DNA from: [Flexibacter] sp. ATCC 35103
Lineage (GTDB): Bacteria; Bacteroidota; Bacteroidia; Flavobacteriales; Flavobacteriaceae
Assembly: GCF_001975985.1 (NCBI RefSeq)
Contig: NZ_MTQF01000008.1
Location: 62,001-126,000, forward strand
DNA: 64,000 bases
Direction of reading: 5' to 3'
The notes under the pieces: generated by a model
The model's input: only the letters and a program-made list of their open reading frames with translations
The model's database searches: none
What the model was told of the DNA's origin: nothing
Position numbers and translations under genes: made by a program
Part shown: positions 24,577 to 32,307 of the stretch, piece after piece
Layout: each line of letters starts with the position of its first letter
Numbering within the stretch: the first letter of the stretch is position 1

Positions 24577-25275
24577 TTAGACAAACTCAGCTTCAAACAA
24601 TTGAGTCATGTGTTTTACAATTTTGTCTTTAACTTCTTGTTCATCAACTTTTTCTACACCAAGTTCTACTTGAAGAGAAGTTACACCTTTACCACGAATT
24701 CCACACGGAATAATATTATCAAAATATCCTAAATCAACGTTTACATTTAAGGCAAATCCATGCATGGTTACCCAGCGTGAAGCGCGTACACCTAATGCAC
24801 AAATTTTTCGCGCAAAGGGAGTTCCTACATCCAGCCAAACTCCGGTTTCACCCTCGCTCCTTCCACATTTCAAGCCATATTCTTCTAAAGTCAAAATTAT
24901 AGATTCCTCCAGAAAACGTAAATATTTATGAATATCCGTAAAGAAATTTTCTAAATCTAAAATAGGATAACCTACAATTTGCCCAGGTCCATGATAGGTA
25001 ATATCTCCGCCACGATTGATTTTATAGAAAGTTGCTCCTTTAGCTTCCAGTTGTTTTTCGTTTAATAAAAGATTTTCAAGATCACCGCTTTTTCCTAAAG
25101 TATAAACATGCGGATGTTCTACAAACAACAAATAATTTGGCGTTTCCAGATCAAGTTCTTCTCTTCTGTTTTTGATTTTTAAATCTACTATATCCTTAAA
25201 AAGATCTTCCTGATATTCCCAGGTCGATTTATAGTCTTTATTTCCTAAATCTCGAAGTTGAATTTTTTTATTCAT
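24577..25275 (-). CDS. lipB: Octanoyl-[ACP]:protein N-octanoyltransferase
   Basis: LipB (232 residues) moves the octanoyl group from ACP to lipoyl domains of 2-oxoacid dehydrogenases. Signatures: NRGGDITYHGPGQIVGYPIL (about 87-106), K157 in ARKICALGVRAS, and the catalytic C191 in IIPCGIRGKGVTSL. I place the start at 25275 (MNKKIQL), which avoids overlap with the upstream gene; ATG 25290 would add five residues and overlap by 11 bases. The upstream lipoprotein gene ends 4 bases before, so the two are surely cotranscribed. lipA is not in the window. Confidence 0.95.
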   Translation of the reverse strand: MNKKIQLRDLGNKDYKSTWEYQEDLFKDIVDLKIKNRREELDLETPNYLLFVEHPHVYTLGKSGDLENLLLNEKQLEAKGATFYKINRGGDITYHGPGQIVGYPILDLENFFTDIHKYLRFLEESIILTLEEYGLKCGRSEGETGVWLDVGTPFARKICALGVRASRWVTMHGFALNVNVDLGYFDNIIPCGIRGKGVTSLQVELGVEKVDEQEVKDKIVKHMTQLFEAEFV

Positions 25276-25279
25276 TTTA

Positions 25280-26035
25280 TTATTTTTCAAACTCTACATC
25301 AAAGTTGAGTTTGTCAGGATTCTCCATATAATCCGTAAAAGGGAATTGAATTGTAATTGATTTACGATCGTCGCTAAACAAAGCATTTGGGTTAGACACT
25401 TTTTTGATACGTTTAGGAAAATGGTACTTTATAATATAGGTAGAAGAAGCAAAAATCATTTTTGACATATCTGCTGTAGAATCTTTTGCCTTCGCAGCTA
25501 ATTTTTGTTTATCTATTACAGCTTTACGCGTAAATTTCTTTCCGTCATATGTATAGCTTAATGTACTATTATTATCTCCTAAACCATTCCCGAAAGGCGC
25601 TGCTGCACTTCCTGCTCCTTCTAATTTTTGAAGCGCACTTAAAGATTGCAAAACATCATGTAATTCATTTACCTTTTTAAAGTCAGTAGAAAGCGTCATT
25701 AAAAACTCTTTATTCTCTGCATTCATCTTGGTATTTACTACAAAGTTTTCCAGTTTTTTAAGCTCCTTTTGAGTTTCAGGAGACAATTTTGCGATACTGT
25801 CTTTTTTCTCTTCAAATAATTGTTTAAAGGTAAAAGTAGAGTCAATATTTTTTTTCGCGTCGGCTCCCATTTGATCGCCAAGCTGATCTCCTGCCATTGC
25901 CATTAAAGAAGAACCGTCCATATCAACAGAAAACTTTCCGGTTCCGTTATCATTTACATATATGTTTTCGGTCAAAGTGCAACTTACAAGAGTTGCTATT
26001 AAAAAAGAAAAACTAAGTAACTTGTATAATTTCAT
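25280..26035 (-). CDS. Hypothetical lipoprotein
   Basis: A 251-residue predicted lipoprotein of unknown function. The start at 26035 (MKLYKLLSFSFLIATLVSC) gives a clean lipoprotein signal with lipobox LVSC (Cys 19); an upstream in-frame ATG at 26053 would lie inside the promoter -7 box and is rejected. The mature protein begins with a short beta segment (ENIYVNDNGTGKFSVDMDG), then a Gln/Lys-rich helical middle (about 60-130) and a C-terminal beta-rich part with TIQFPFTDYMENPDKLNFDV. Similar short lipoproteins sit next to lipB in other Flavobacteriaceae in my recollection, but no role is known. Confidence 0.75.
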   Translation of the reverse strand: MKLYKLLSFSFLIATLVSCTLTENIYVNDNGTGKFSVDMDGSSLMAMAGDQLGDQMGADAKKNIDSTFTFKQLFEEKKDSIAKLSPETQKELKKLENFVVNTKMNAENKEFLMTLSTDFKKVNELHDVLQSLSALQKLEGAGSAAAPFGNGLGDNNSTLSYTYDGKKFTRKAVIDKQKLAAKAKDSTADMSKMIFASSTYIIKYHFPKRIKKVSNPNALFSDDRKSITIQFPFTDYMENPDKLNFDVEFEK

Positions 26036-26050
26036 ATCGTTAATTTTTAT

Positions 26051-26058
26051 CAAAGATA
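26051..26058 (-). promoter_or_regulatory. Predicted -7 element for the lipoprotein-lipB unit
   Basis: TATCTTTG on the minus strand, an exact TAnnTTTG. A TTG at the expected distance is not clear. It lies 16 bases before the ATG at 26035 and so excludes the longer start. Confidence 0.55.
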
Positions 26059-26210
26059 CAAAGACTATTCTATTTGGCGAATCGTTTATTTGATGAATTG
26101 TCTAATCATATTATTGCTTGTACTTATGATTGCTTTCTCTTTCTTGTCATCCTTAGACACTATTAAACAACGCTGCACAAATCTCTTTTAAAAACTAAAA
26201 TTTCTCCTCT

Positions 26211-26276
26211 AGCCCCGATAGAAGCGGTATCCTTTTTTGCTTTTTCGGCAAAAAAGATACAAGCGGATAGCGGGAC
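26211..26276. repeat. Palindromic intergenic repeat, copy 2
   Basis: CCCCGATAGAAGCGGTATCC, then inverted arms CTTTTTTGC/GCAAAAAAG around a short loop, then GATACAAGCGGATAGCGGGA. Same plan as the element at 7489-7569. It stands in the 348-base gap between the lipoprotein gene and lysS; apart from this repeat and the two promoters the gap holds nothing recognisable. Confidence 0.65.
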
Positions 26277-26331
26277 AAAAGGGTATTGAAAAACCTAAAA
26301 TTTGTGCTTCAAAAAATCTAAAAACTGCATT

Positions 26332-26361
26332 CTGAAATCTACATTCTTTTCTTTATCTTTG
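26332..26361 (+). promoter_or_regulatory. Predicted promoter of lysS
   Basis: TATCTTTG (26354-26361) is an exact -7 match; CTG (26332-26334) 19 bases upstream is a near match to TTG. The ATG is 22 bases downstream. Confidence 0.6.
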
Positions 26362-26383
26362 CACACTTAAAAAAGAGCACAAA

Positions 26384-28087
26384 ATGGCATTATCAGAACA
26401 AGAAATCATCCGAAGAGAAAAACTTCAAAACTTACGCAACTTAGGAATCAATCCTTATCCGGCTAATCTTTTTCCTGTAAATCATACTTCGAAACAGATA
26501 AAGGAATCTTTTGAGGAAGGTAAGAAAGTTATTGTTGCCGGGCGTTTGATGAGTGTTAGAGATCAGGGGAAAGCTTGTTTTGCCGAATTACAGGATAGTG
26601 AAGGTCGCTTGCAATTGTACGTGAATCGCGATGTTTTGTGTGAAGGTGATGACAAAACTTTATACAATACTGTATTTAAAAAACTAACTGATTTAGGTGA
26701 CTTTATTGGTATTGAAGGTGAATTGTTTACTACAAAAGTTGGAGCACAATGTATTCGTGTGGACGGATTTACTTTTTTAAGTAAAACATTGCGTCCGTTA
26801 CCTTTACCCAAAGTTGATGAAGACGGAAACATACACGATGCTTTTAATGATCCTGAGTTACGTTACAGAATGCGTTATGTAGATTTAACGGTGAATCCAC
26901 AAGTTAAAGAAAACTTTATCAAACGTACGAAGTTGTATACTGCAATGCGTGGTTATTTTAACGATGCAGGATATCTTGAAGTTGAAACTCCGGTTTTACA
27001 ATCAATTCCTGGTGGAGCTTCGGCAAGACCTTTTATCACGCATCATAATTCGCTTGACATTCCGCTTTACATGCGTATTGCAAACGAATTATATTTAAAA
27101 AGATTAATTGTTGGTGGTTTTGAGGGTGTTTATGAGTTCTCTAAAAACTTTAGAAATGAAGGAATGGACAGAACGCATAATCCTGAATTTACTGCAATGG
27201 AAATATATGTAGCTTATAAAGACTACAACTGGATGATGGAATTTGCCGAAGGTTTACTGGAACATTGTGCAATTGCCGTAAACGGAACCAGCGAAGTTAC
27301 TTTTGGTGAACACCAAATTAACTTTAAAGCACCTTATGCACGTGTAACAATGACGGATTCTATCAAACATTTTACTGGTTTTGATATCTCAGGAAAAAAT
27401 GAAGAGGAATTGTTTGAAGCAGCCAGAGGAATGGGAATTGACGTGGATAAAACAATGGGGAAAGGAAAATTGATTGATGAAATTTTTGGCGCTAAATGCG
27501 AAGGAAATTATATTCAGCCAACTTTTATCACTGATTATCCTAAAGAAATGTCTCCTTTATGTAAAGAACACCGTGATAATCCTGAGCTTACAGAACGTTT
27601 TGAATTGATGGTTTGTGGTAAAGAAATAGCAAATGCTTATTCTGAATTAAATGACCCAATTGATCAGCGTGAGCGTTTTGAAGACCAAATGCGTTTGTCT
27701 GAAAAAGGTGATGATGAAGCTAACGGAATTATCGATGAAGATTTCTTAAGAGCTCTTGAATATGGAATGCCGCCAACATCCGGAATGGGAATTGGAATGG
27801 ATCGTTTGATTATGTATTTAACAAACAACGCTTCTATCCAAGAAGTTTTATTGTTCCCGCAAATGCGTCCGGAGAAAAAACAAGCTCAAATTGAATTGTC
27901 TGATGAAGAGAAATTTATCCTGGATTTATTGAAAGGAAATGAAAATAAAATGGATCTTCAGCAATTAAAAATTACTGCGAATTTAAGCGGTAAAAAATGG
28001 GATGCGTCTATGAAAAACTTATCTAAACATGGTTTGACAAAAGTGGCTGTTGAAGGTGATTTTAAATTTGTGGAATTAGTGGAGTAA
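26384..28087 (+). CDS. lysS: Lysyl-tRNA synthetase, class II, with C-terminal extension
   Basis: LysRS (567 residues) charges tRNA-Lys. An OB-fold anticodon-binding domain (about 55-155, GRLMSVRDQGKACFAELQD) is followed by the class II catalytic core: motif 1 near YLEVETPVLQSIPGG (about 200-214), motif 2 in EFSKNFRNEGMDRTHNPEFT (about 252-271), and motif 3 in GMGIGMDRLIMYLTN (about 468-482). After MRPEKKQ (residue 494 onward) there is an extra tail of about 70 residues, absent from E. coli LysS, with a winged-helix look (EEKFILDLLKGNENKMDLQQ). The tail is usual in Bacteroidota by my recollection; its role is not known. Confidence 0.96.
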   Translation: MALSEQEIIRREKLQNLRNLGINPYPANLFPVNHTSKQIKESFEEGKKVIVAGRLMSVRDQGKACFAELQDSEGRLQLYVNRDVLCEGDDKTLYNTVFKKLTDLGDFIGIEGELFTTKVGAQCIRVDGFTFLSKTLRPLPLPKVDEDGNIHDAFNDPELRYRMRYVDLTVNPQVKENFIKRTKLYTAMRGYFNDAGYLEVETPVLQSIPGGASARPFITHHNSLDIPLYMRIANELYLKRLIVGGFEGVYEFSKNFRNEGMDRTHNPEFTAMEIYVAYKDYNWMMEFAEGLLEHCAIAVNGTSEVTFGEHQINFKAPYARVTMTDSIKHFTGFDISGKNEEELFEAARGMGIDVDKTMGKGKLIDEIFGAKCEGNYIQPTFITDYPKEMSPLCKEHRDNPELTERFELMVCGKEIANAYSELNDPIDQRERFEDQMRLSEKGDDEANGIIDEDFLRALEYGMPPTSGMGIGMDRLIMYLTNNASIQEVLLFPQMRPEKKQAQIELSDEEKFILDLLKGNENKMDLQQLKITANLSGKKWDASMKNLSKHGLTKVAVEGDFKFVELVE

Positions 28088-28111
28088 CTTTGTCTTATGT
28101 TATTATATATT

Positions 28112-28146
28112 AAACCCGATAAGCTTAAAAAGTTATCGGGTTTTTT
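28112..28146 (+). terminator. Intrinsic terminator after lysS
   Basis: 11-bp stem AAACCCGATAA/TTATCGGGTTT followed by TTTTTTG. Confidence 0.9.
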
Positions 28147-28186
28147 GTTTAAATTTACATGAATTTTATTTATTAAAATAATCATT

Positions 28187-28420
28187 ATGGGAGCTTTAGA
28201 GATAAAACTGGAGATATTTGATAAACTTAAAAACATTGAAGATTTAAGTTTACTTGAAAATATTAGAAACCTATTAAAAAATGCAGATACGTCTGGAGTA
28301 TATCAATTTGAAGAACACGAATTAGATATGTTAAGAGAAGGCGAAGAAGATATAAAATACGGAAGAACTATTTCTCAAGAAGATTTAGATAAAGAAGATT
28401 TAGAATGGTTATCAAAATAA
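28187..28420 (+). CDS. Putative antitoxin of a RelE/ParE-type module
   Basis: A 77-residue acidic protein directly before a RelE/ParE-like toxin gene and overlapping it by 16 bases, the usual antitoxin-toxin layout. It begins with a helical segment (LEIKLEIFDKLKNIEDLSLLENIRNLL), which could be the dimer/DNA-binding part, and ends with a very acidic, likely disordered, tail (EEHELDMLREGEEDIKYGRTI) that would wrap the toxin. No known antitoxin fold (MazE, Phd, RHH) could be identified by eye, so the call rests mainly on context. Confidence 0.72.
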   Translation: MGALEIKLEIFDKLKNIEDLSLLENIRNLLKNADTSGVYQFEEHELDMLREGEEDIKYGRTISQEDLDKEDLEWLSK

Positions 28421-28710
28421 TTTGGACTAATAGCGCTGTTGTTCAAAGAAGAAAAATATTAACTTACTGGAATAAAAGAAATAAATCAAAAACTTTTTCG
28501 AAAAAACTAGTTTTCGAAATTAAAGAAAGAGTTCAATTTTTAGTTAATAATCCCGAAATTTACATAGAAACAAACTTCCCAAATATAAGAGCATCTACAT
28601 TAGGACATTATAACATCTTTTATAAAATAGTTCAACATGAATTGATTATCATCGCATTTTGGGACAATCGTCGAAATCCTAAAATACTTTATAAAATACT
28701 AGAAAAGTAA
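28405..28710 (+). CDS. RelE/ParE-family toxin
   Basis: A 101-residue basic protein with the RelE/ParE fold pattern: a first beta strand (IKIIWTNSAVVQRRKI), two helices (KTFSKKLVFEIKERVQFLVNNPEI), then beta strands ending in LIIIAFWDNRRNPKILYKIL, in which the FWDNRRNP motif is typical of the Bacteroidota branch. RelE members cut ribosome-bound mRNA, while ParE members block gyrase; the sequence does not settle which. It is cotranscribed with the preceding acidic gene and ended by a strong palindromic terminator. Confidence 0.85.
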   Translation: MVIKIIWTNSAVVQRRKILTYWNKRNKSKTFSKKLVFEIKERVQFLVNNPEIYIETNFPNIRASTLGHYNIFYKIVQHELIIIAFWDNRRNPKILYKILEK

Positions 28711-28712
28711 AT

Positions 28713-28759
28713 AATATTCAAACCCGACAGGTTTTAAGAACCTGTCGGGTTTGAATATT
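28713..28759. terminator. 21-bp palindromic bidirectional terminator
   Basis: A perfect 21-bp inverted repeat with a 5-base loop (core AAACCCGACAGG/CCTGTCGGGTTT) lies between the toxin gene and the convergent lipoprotein gene and touches the stop codon of the latter. It shares AAACCCGA with the lysS terminator; this core is a recurring flavobacterial terminator sequence. Confidence 0.85.
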
Positions 28760-29360
28760 AAAACGAATATTTCTCTAATTTCTTCCCATCAATATCCAAA
28801 ACCTTTGCACTTTCTCTTGAAGCTTCTTCTTTGACAACTTCCTGAACAGATGGATTTGATGGATATTTTCCGTTTTTAAGTTTTAGAAGATGAAATTTCC
28901 CTCCACTTACCGCTATTAGATCATAAAATTTTTCAGATACTGAAGTGGTTACATAAATAGGAAAATCAGTTACAGAAAATTTATTAATTAAACTTCCGTC
29001 ATCATTCAGAATAAATCCTGAGCAACCTCCGCTTCCGCAAAAATAAGCATTTGAGAAACCTACAAAATACTCGTCTTTTTTATCATTGTTTAAATCGAAA
29101 GCTTCGTAATAAAAAAACCGATCCTGTTTTGTCAGTGCAGGCAAATCTTTCTTTAATAAAACATTCAATTGTTTTCGAATCAGTTCTACTGCCTTATCGT
29201 ATTTTACAGGAGCATCACTAACATCTGCAGTTCCTGCAACGGTTTTTGACAATGTATCTTCGGCAATTGTTTTAATTATACTTTTAGATTCTGTTTTATC
29301 TTTATTTTGACATGAAATGATTCCTAAAATTATAAATGCCACTAAAATTTTTATTTTCAT
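28758..29360 (-). CDS. Hypothetical lipoprotein
   Basis: A 200-residue predicted lipoprotein (MKIKILVAFIILGIISC, lipobox IISC with Cys 17) of unknown function. After a Lys/Ser/Thr-rich linker the mature domain (about 55-200) has RFFYYEAFDLNNDKKDEYFVGFSNAYFCG, in which DLNNDKKDEY looks like an EF-hand/FG-GAP-like calcium loop seen in many Bacteroidota repeat proteins, followed by GGCSGFILNDDGSLI. Two nearby cysteines (YFCGSGGC) may form a disulfide. It follows the dehydrogenase gene by 36 bases on the same strand. Confidence 0.65.
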   Translation of the reverse strand: MKIKILVAFIILGIISCQNKDKTESKSIIKTIAEDTLSKTVAGTADVSDAPVKYDKAVELIRKQLNVLLKKDLPALTKQDRFFYYEAFDLNNDKKDEYFVGFSNAYFCGSGGCSGFILNDDGSLINKFSVTDFPIYVTTSVSEKFYDLIAVSGGKFHLLKLKNGKYPSNPSVQEVVKEEASRESAKVLDIDGKKLEKYSF

Positions 29361-29396
29361 AATTTCTCTTTTTTAATTCTTAAGATTACGTTTTTT

Positions 29397-30422
29397 TTAA
29401 ACCAGCAAAGCCGCTTTATTTTCTATCTCATTATTGGTCAGCAAAGACTTTATATTATTAAAAGTAACCAAAGCAATCTGTGTTAAAGCCTCATTGGTAA
29501 AAAAAGCCTGATGCGCGGTAACCAGAACATTAGGAAAACTCATTAAACGCTGAATCGCATCATCCTGAATAATGTCTGCAGATAAATCTCTAAAGAATAA
29601 TTTCTCTTCCTGTTCGTAAACGTCAATTCCCAAATAACCAATTTTACCTTCTTTTAAACCTTCAATAACGCAAGCTGTTTCTATCAATCCTCCCCTGCTT
29701 GTATTGATAATCATCACGCTGTCTTTCATTAAATCAATAGAATCTTTATTGATGATATGTTTCGTGTATTCGTTGAGCGGACAATGCAATGAAATAATAT
29801 CGCTCGTTTTAAAAATTTCTTCTAGTGATACAAACTCAATTCCGTCCTTTATCATCGCATCATTTGTGACAATGTCATAAGCTAAAACTTTACACCCAAA
29901 ACCAACTGCGATTTTTGCAAAAGCTTTTCCGATATTTCCCGTCCCAATGATTCCAATTGTTTTTCCGAATAAATCAAAACCTAATAATCCGTTTAGCGAA
30001 AAGTTTTGTTCACGAACTCTGTTATACGCTTTATGAGTCTTTCTATTTAAAGTCAAAATCATCGCCATAGCATGTTCTGCAACTGCCTGAGGAGAATATG
30101 CCGGAACGCGACATACTTTTATATGGTATTTTTTTGCAGCTTCTAAATCAGCATTGTTAAAACCGGCGCAACGTAATGCAATTATTTTTACATTCTTTTC
30201 TGCCAATTGCCTGATTACGGATTCGTTGACAATATCATTTACAAAAACACAAACTATAGAAGCATTTTCGATTAAAATTACGGTTTGAGGATTGAGTTGC
30301 GTTTCAAAAAAATCCAATTCAAAACCAAAATCCTTATTATACTTATCAAAGAAAGTTTTATCATAAGGCTGAGTCGAAAAAAAAGCAATTTTATTGTTGT
30401 TTGATGATATGTTCAAGCTCAT
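29397..30422 (-). CDS. ldhA: 2-hydroxyacid dehydrogenase, probable D-lactate dehydrogenase
   Basis: A 341-residue NAD-dependent D-2-hydroxyacid dehydrogenase, probably reducing pyruvate to D-lactate. The nucleotide fold shows GKTIGIIGTGNIGKAFAKIA (about 153-172), followed by the Asp-type NAD site at KVLAYD. Catalytic residues: Arg in MIINTSRGGLIET, Glu in YEQEEKLF, His in NVLVTAHQAFFTNEAL. YSPQAVAEHAMAMILTLNRKTH (about 106-127) is typical of fermentative LdhA rather than of SerA or glyoxylate reductase. The gene is upstream of a hypothetical lipoprotein. Confidence 0.87.
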   Translation of the reverse strand: MSLNISSNNNKIAFFSTQPYDKTFFDKYNKDFGFELDFFETQLNPQTVILIENASIVCVFVNDIVNESVIRQLAEKNVKIIALRCAGFNNADLEAAKKYHIKVCRVPAYSPQAVAEHAMAMILTLNRKTHKAYNRVREQNFSLNGLLGFDLFGKTIGIIGTGNIGKAFAKIAVGFGCKVLAYDIVTNDAMIKDGIEFVSLEEIFKTSDIISLHCPLNEYTKHIINKDSIDLMKDSVMIINTSRGGLIETACVIEGLKEGKIGYLGIDVYEQEEKLFFRDLSADIIQDDAIQRLMSFPNVLVTAHQAFFTNEALTQIALVTFNNIKSLLTNNEIENKAALLV

Positions 30423-30541
30423 AATAATTTATTTCAGGTTGTTAAATTCTAGTTTCACTAAATTACGGAATTAATTCTGAAGTAAATTTCTGATAATTAA
30501 AAAAGAGTTTCAATTGAAACCCTTTTGTCAAAATTCTTGGC

Positions 30542-31465
30542 TTATTCTCTAAATTTTAAATGATCTGTACTAAACAATAATCCAATACCACTGTAAGGAT
30601 CTCTTTTTAAATCATAAAAATTGTTTACTCCTTCTAAATCTTTATACAAATCAAAAATTATTGATGAAGGCTGAAAACTATCTATGGTATGATTTATAAT
30701 AGTATCTGATAAACATGTCAGTTCTTTTGTAATATTTGTAACTCCAATATTATTTCCAGTTTCCCAATCCCAAATAATCCAGTTCCAATTGTGTTTTTTA
30801 TGAACACAATCCATCCATAAATACGATAGATTTTTAATTTTTATTTTTCCTAAATCTTTATCCTTCCAATATTCCACACTTTCTATTATGGCTTTTATCG
30901 CATCATCTGTTTGATTGTACACAAAATCAGGATTCGAAATTTGAATGGTTTTTATGGCATCAGCAACTTTTGTATTAATCGTTTTTAATTCTTTTTCGTT
31001 GGGATTTCTCAAGAAAGCAAACTCAATATCGAGTCGCTCAAAAACAATTCCCGACGATTTTACAAGCATTTCTGCAGGAATGCATTTTGTATTAGAATAT
31101 TCATTTAAAAACTCTTCCTTTGGATCAAAAGAAAAATTCTCTTCTTTATAAAAACCGGAAATATATCTTTCTTCAATTTCTTTAATCAACTTATAAGAAT
31201 CATAATTGAGATCTTCTTTTACTTCATCTTCATTTTTAAATTTACAAAAATAATCAGGCTGCAACAGCCAATACAAACAAAGCGCTGTTCCTTTATCCAG
31301 ATATTTTTGTTTAATAATCCATTTAAAAGGCTCGATTCCGTCATCATAATTCCAATGCTGTACAAATTGATGCAACTCAGCAGCAGTTAATTTTTGATAC
31401 GACATCTCGCTGTTTACTGCTTTAAGAACTCGATTTTTATTCTTCTTATTAAATAAATGTTCCAT
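30542..31465 (-). CDS. DUF4274-containing protein
   Basis: A 307-residue cytoplasmic protein of unknown function. The N-terminal part (about 25-90) resembles DUF4274: ELHQFVQHWNYDDGIEPFKW then CLYWLLQPDYF. The rest (about 100-307) has no domain I recognise; it contains KIKNLSYLWMDCVHKKHNWN, rich in aromatic residues. DUF4274 proteins are often found among immunity-like or SMI1-type genes, but there is no toxin nearby. I prefer the ATG at 31465 (MEHLFNKKNKNRVL); an upstream Met at 31510 adds 15 residues. Confidence 0.6.
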   Translation of the reverse strand: MEHLFNKKNKNRVLKAVNSEMSYQKLTAAELHQFVQHWNYDDGIEPFKWIIKQKYLDKGTALCLYWLLQPDYFCKFKNEDEVKEDLNYDSYKLIKEIEERYISGFYKEENFSFDPKEEFLNEYSNTKCIPAEMLVKSSGIVFERLDIEFAFLRNPNEKELKTINTKVADAIKTIQISNPDFVYNQTDDAIKAIIESVEYWKDKDLGKIKIKNLSYLWMDCVHKKHNWNWIIWDWETGNNIGVTNITKELTCLSDTIINHTIDSFQPSSIIFDLYKDLEGVNNFYDLKRDPYSGIGLLFSTDHLKFRE

Positions 31466-31647
31466 ATTTATTTTTGTAATTCTATTTTTAAATTTCCAAT
31501 ATATAAGCAAATTTAAAAACCTATTCTCTTAAAAACATCACAATCAAACATAATTACTACAATTAAAAAACCCATACCAATCAAGGAACAATATTGCCGA
31601 AGATTTTTTCGTTTTGTTAAATAATTTACAATTCTGATTATCAGATT

Positions 31648-31674
31648 AAACCTATTCAATTTGATAAAGTCTAA
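31648..31674 (+). promoter_or_regulatory. ECF-sigma-type promoter of the first Spy-like gene
   Basis: AAACCT (31648-31653), a 15-base spacer and GTCTAA (31669-31674), within the longer GTCTAATTGCTATAA shared with the second gene. This resembles the sigma-E-like GAACTT-N15/16-GTCTAA promoter and not TAnnTTTG. The ATG lies 28 bases downstream. Confidence 0.6.
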
Positions 31675-31702
31675 TTGCTATAACAATTAAAAAACGTACC
31701 TC

Positions 31703-32143
31703 ATGAAAAAATTATTTATCGCAGCTTTGTTATTCGTTGGAATAGCGAGTTTTGCACAAGAAGCGGATCAAAAACCTGCACGCGAACCAAGAGAAAAATT
31801 AACTCCGGAACAACGCAATGAAAAACAGTTGAAAAAAATTACGTCAGAATTAAACTTAGATGCTAAGCAACAAGCCGAGGTAAAACTACTTTTAGCAGAA
31901 AGAAGCGCTAAAGCAGAAAAGTTAAGAGAAGAACGTAAAGATCGAAAAGACAGTAATACAAAACCGACGGCCGCAGAAAGAGAAGCTTTTAAGAATGAAT
32001 TAAAAGTGGAAAAAGATGCTAATGATGCTAAAATGAAAGCGATTCTAAATGCTGATCAATACAAAAAATGGACGGCTATTCAGGAAGAAAAAAGAGAAAA
32101 AGCAAAAGAGAAAATGAAAGAATACAAACAAGAAAATAACTAA
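31703..32143 (+). CDS. Spy/CpxP-like periplasmic protein, one unit
   Basis: A 146-residue exported protein with signal peptide MKKLFIAALLFVGIASFAQ. The mature part is highly charged and helical, with LTPEQRNEKQLKKI (LTxxQ motif, about 34-47) and ILNADQYKKWTAIQEE. LTxxQ proteins of the Spy/CpxP kind are periplasmic chaperones or envelope-stress regulators. It carries one copy of a unit of about 100 residues (LTPEQRN ... LNADQYKKW). A paralogue with two copies follows directly. Promoter, signal peptide and terminator of both are nearly the same, so this arose by tandem duplication. Confidence 0.85.
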   Translation: MKKLFIAALLFVGIASFAQEADQKPAREPREKLTPEQRNEKQLKKITSELNLDAKQQAEVKLLLAERSAKAEKLREERKDRKDSNTKPTAAEREAFKNELKVEKDANDAKMKAILNADQYKKWTAIQEEKREKAKEKMKEYKQENN

Positions 32144-32154
32144 TTACAGTTTAC

Positions 32155-32182
32155 AAAAAGAGGCTCTGAAAGCCTCTTTTTT
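32155..32182 (+). terminator. Intrinsic terminator after the first Spy-like gene
   Basis: Stem AAAAAGAGGCT/AGCCTCTTTTT, almost identical to the terminator of the following paralogue. Confidence 0.88.
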
Positions 32183-32251
32183 ATTTTAGAATGTCATTAT
32201 GTTTTCCTTAATACTTTGTGTTAATTAAAAGATAAATCAGACAATTCGATT

Positions 32252-32278
32252 AAACTTAATAAAATCATGGCAGTCTAA
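32252..32278 (+). promoter_or_regulatory. ECF-sigma-type promoter of the second Spy-like gene
   Basis: AAACTT (32252-32257), a 15-base spacer and GTCTAA (32273-32278); followed by TTGCTATAA as at the first gene. Spacer sequence differs but its length is exactly kept, which supports a functional promoter. Confidence 0.62.
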
Positions 32279-32307
32279 TTGCTATAAACCTTTTAAAAAA
32301 ACGAATT

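Noticed and set aside
30542..31465. Immunity protein of a contact-dependent toxin system
   Set aside because: DUF4274-like start only; no toxin, Rhs or secretion gene nearby.
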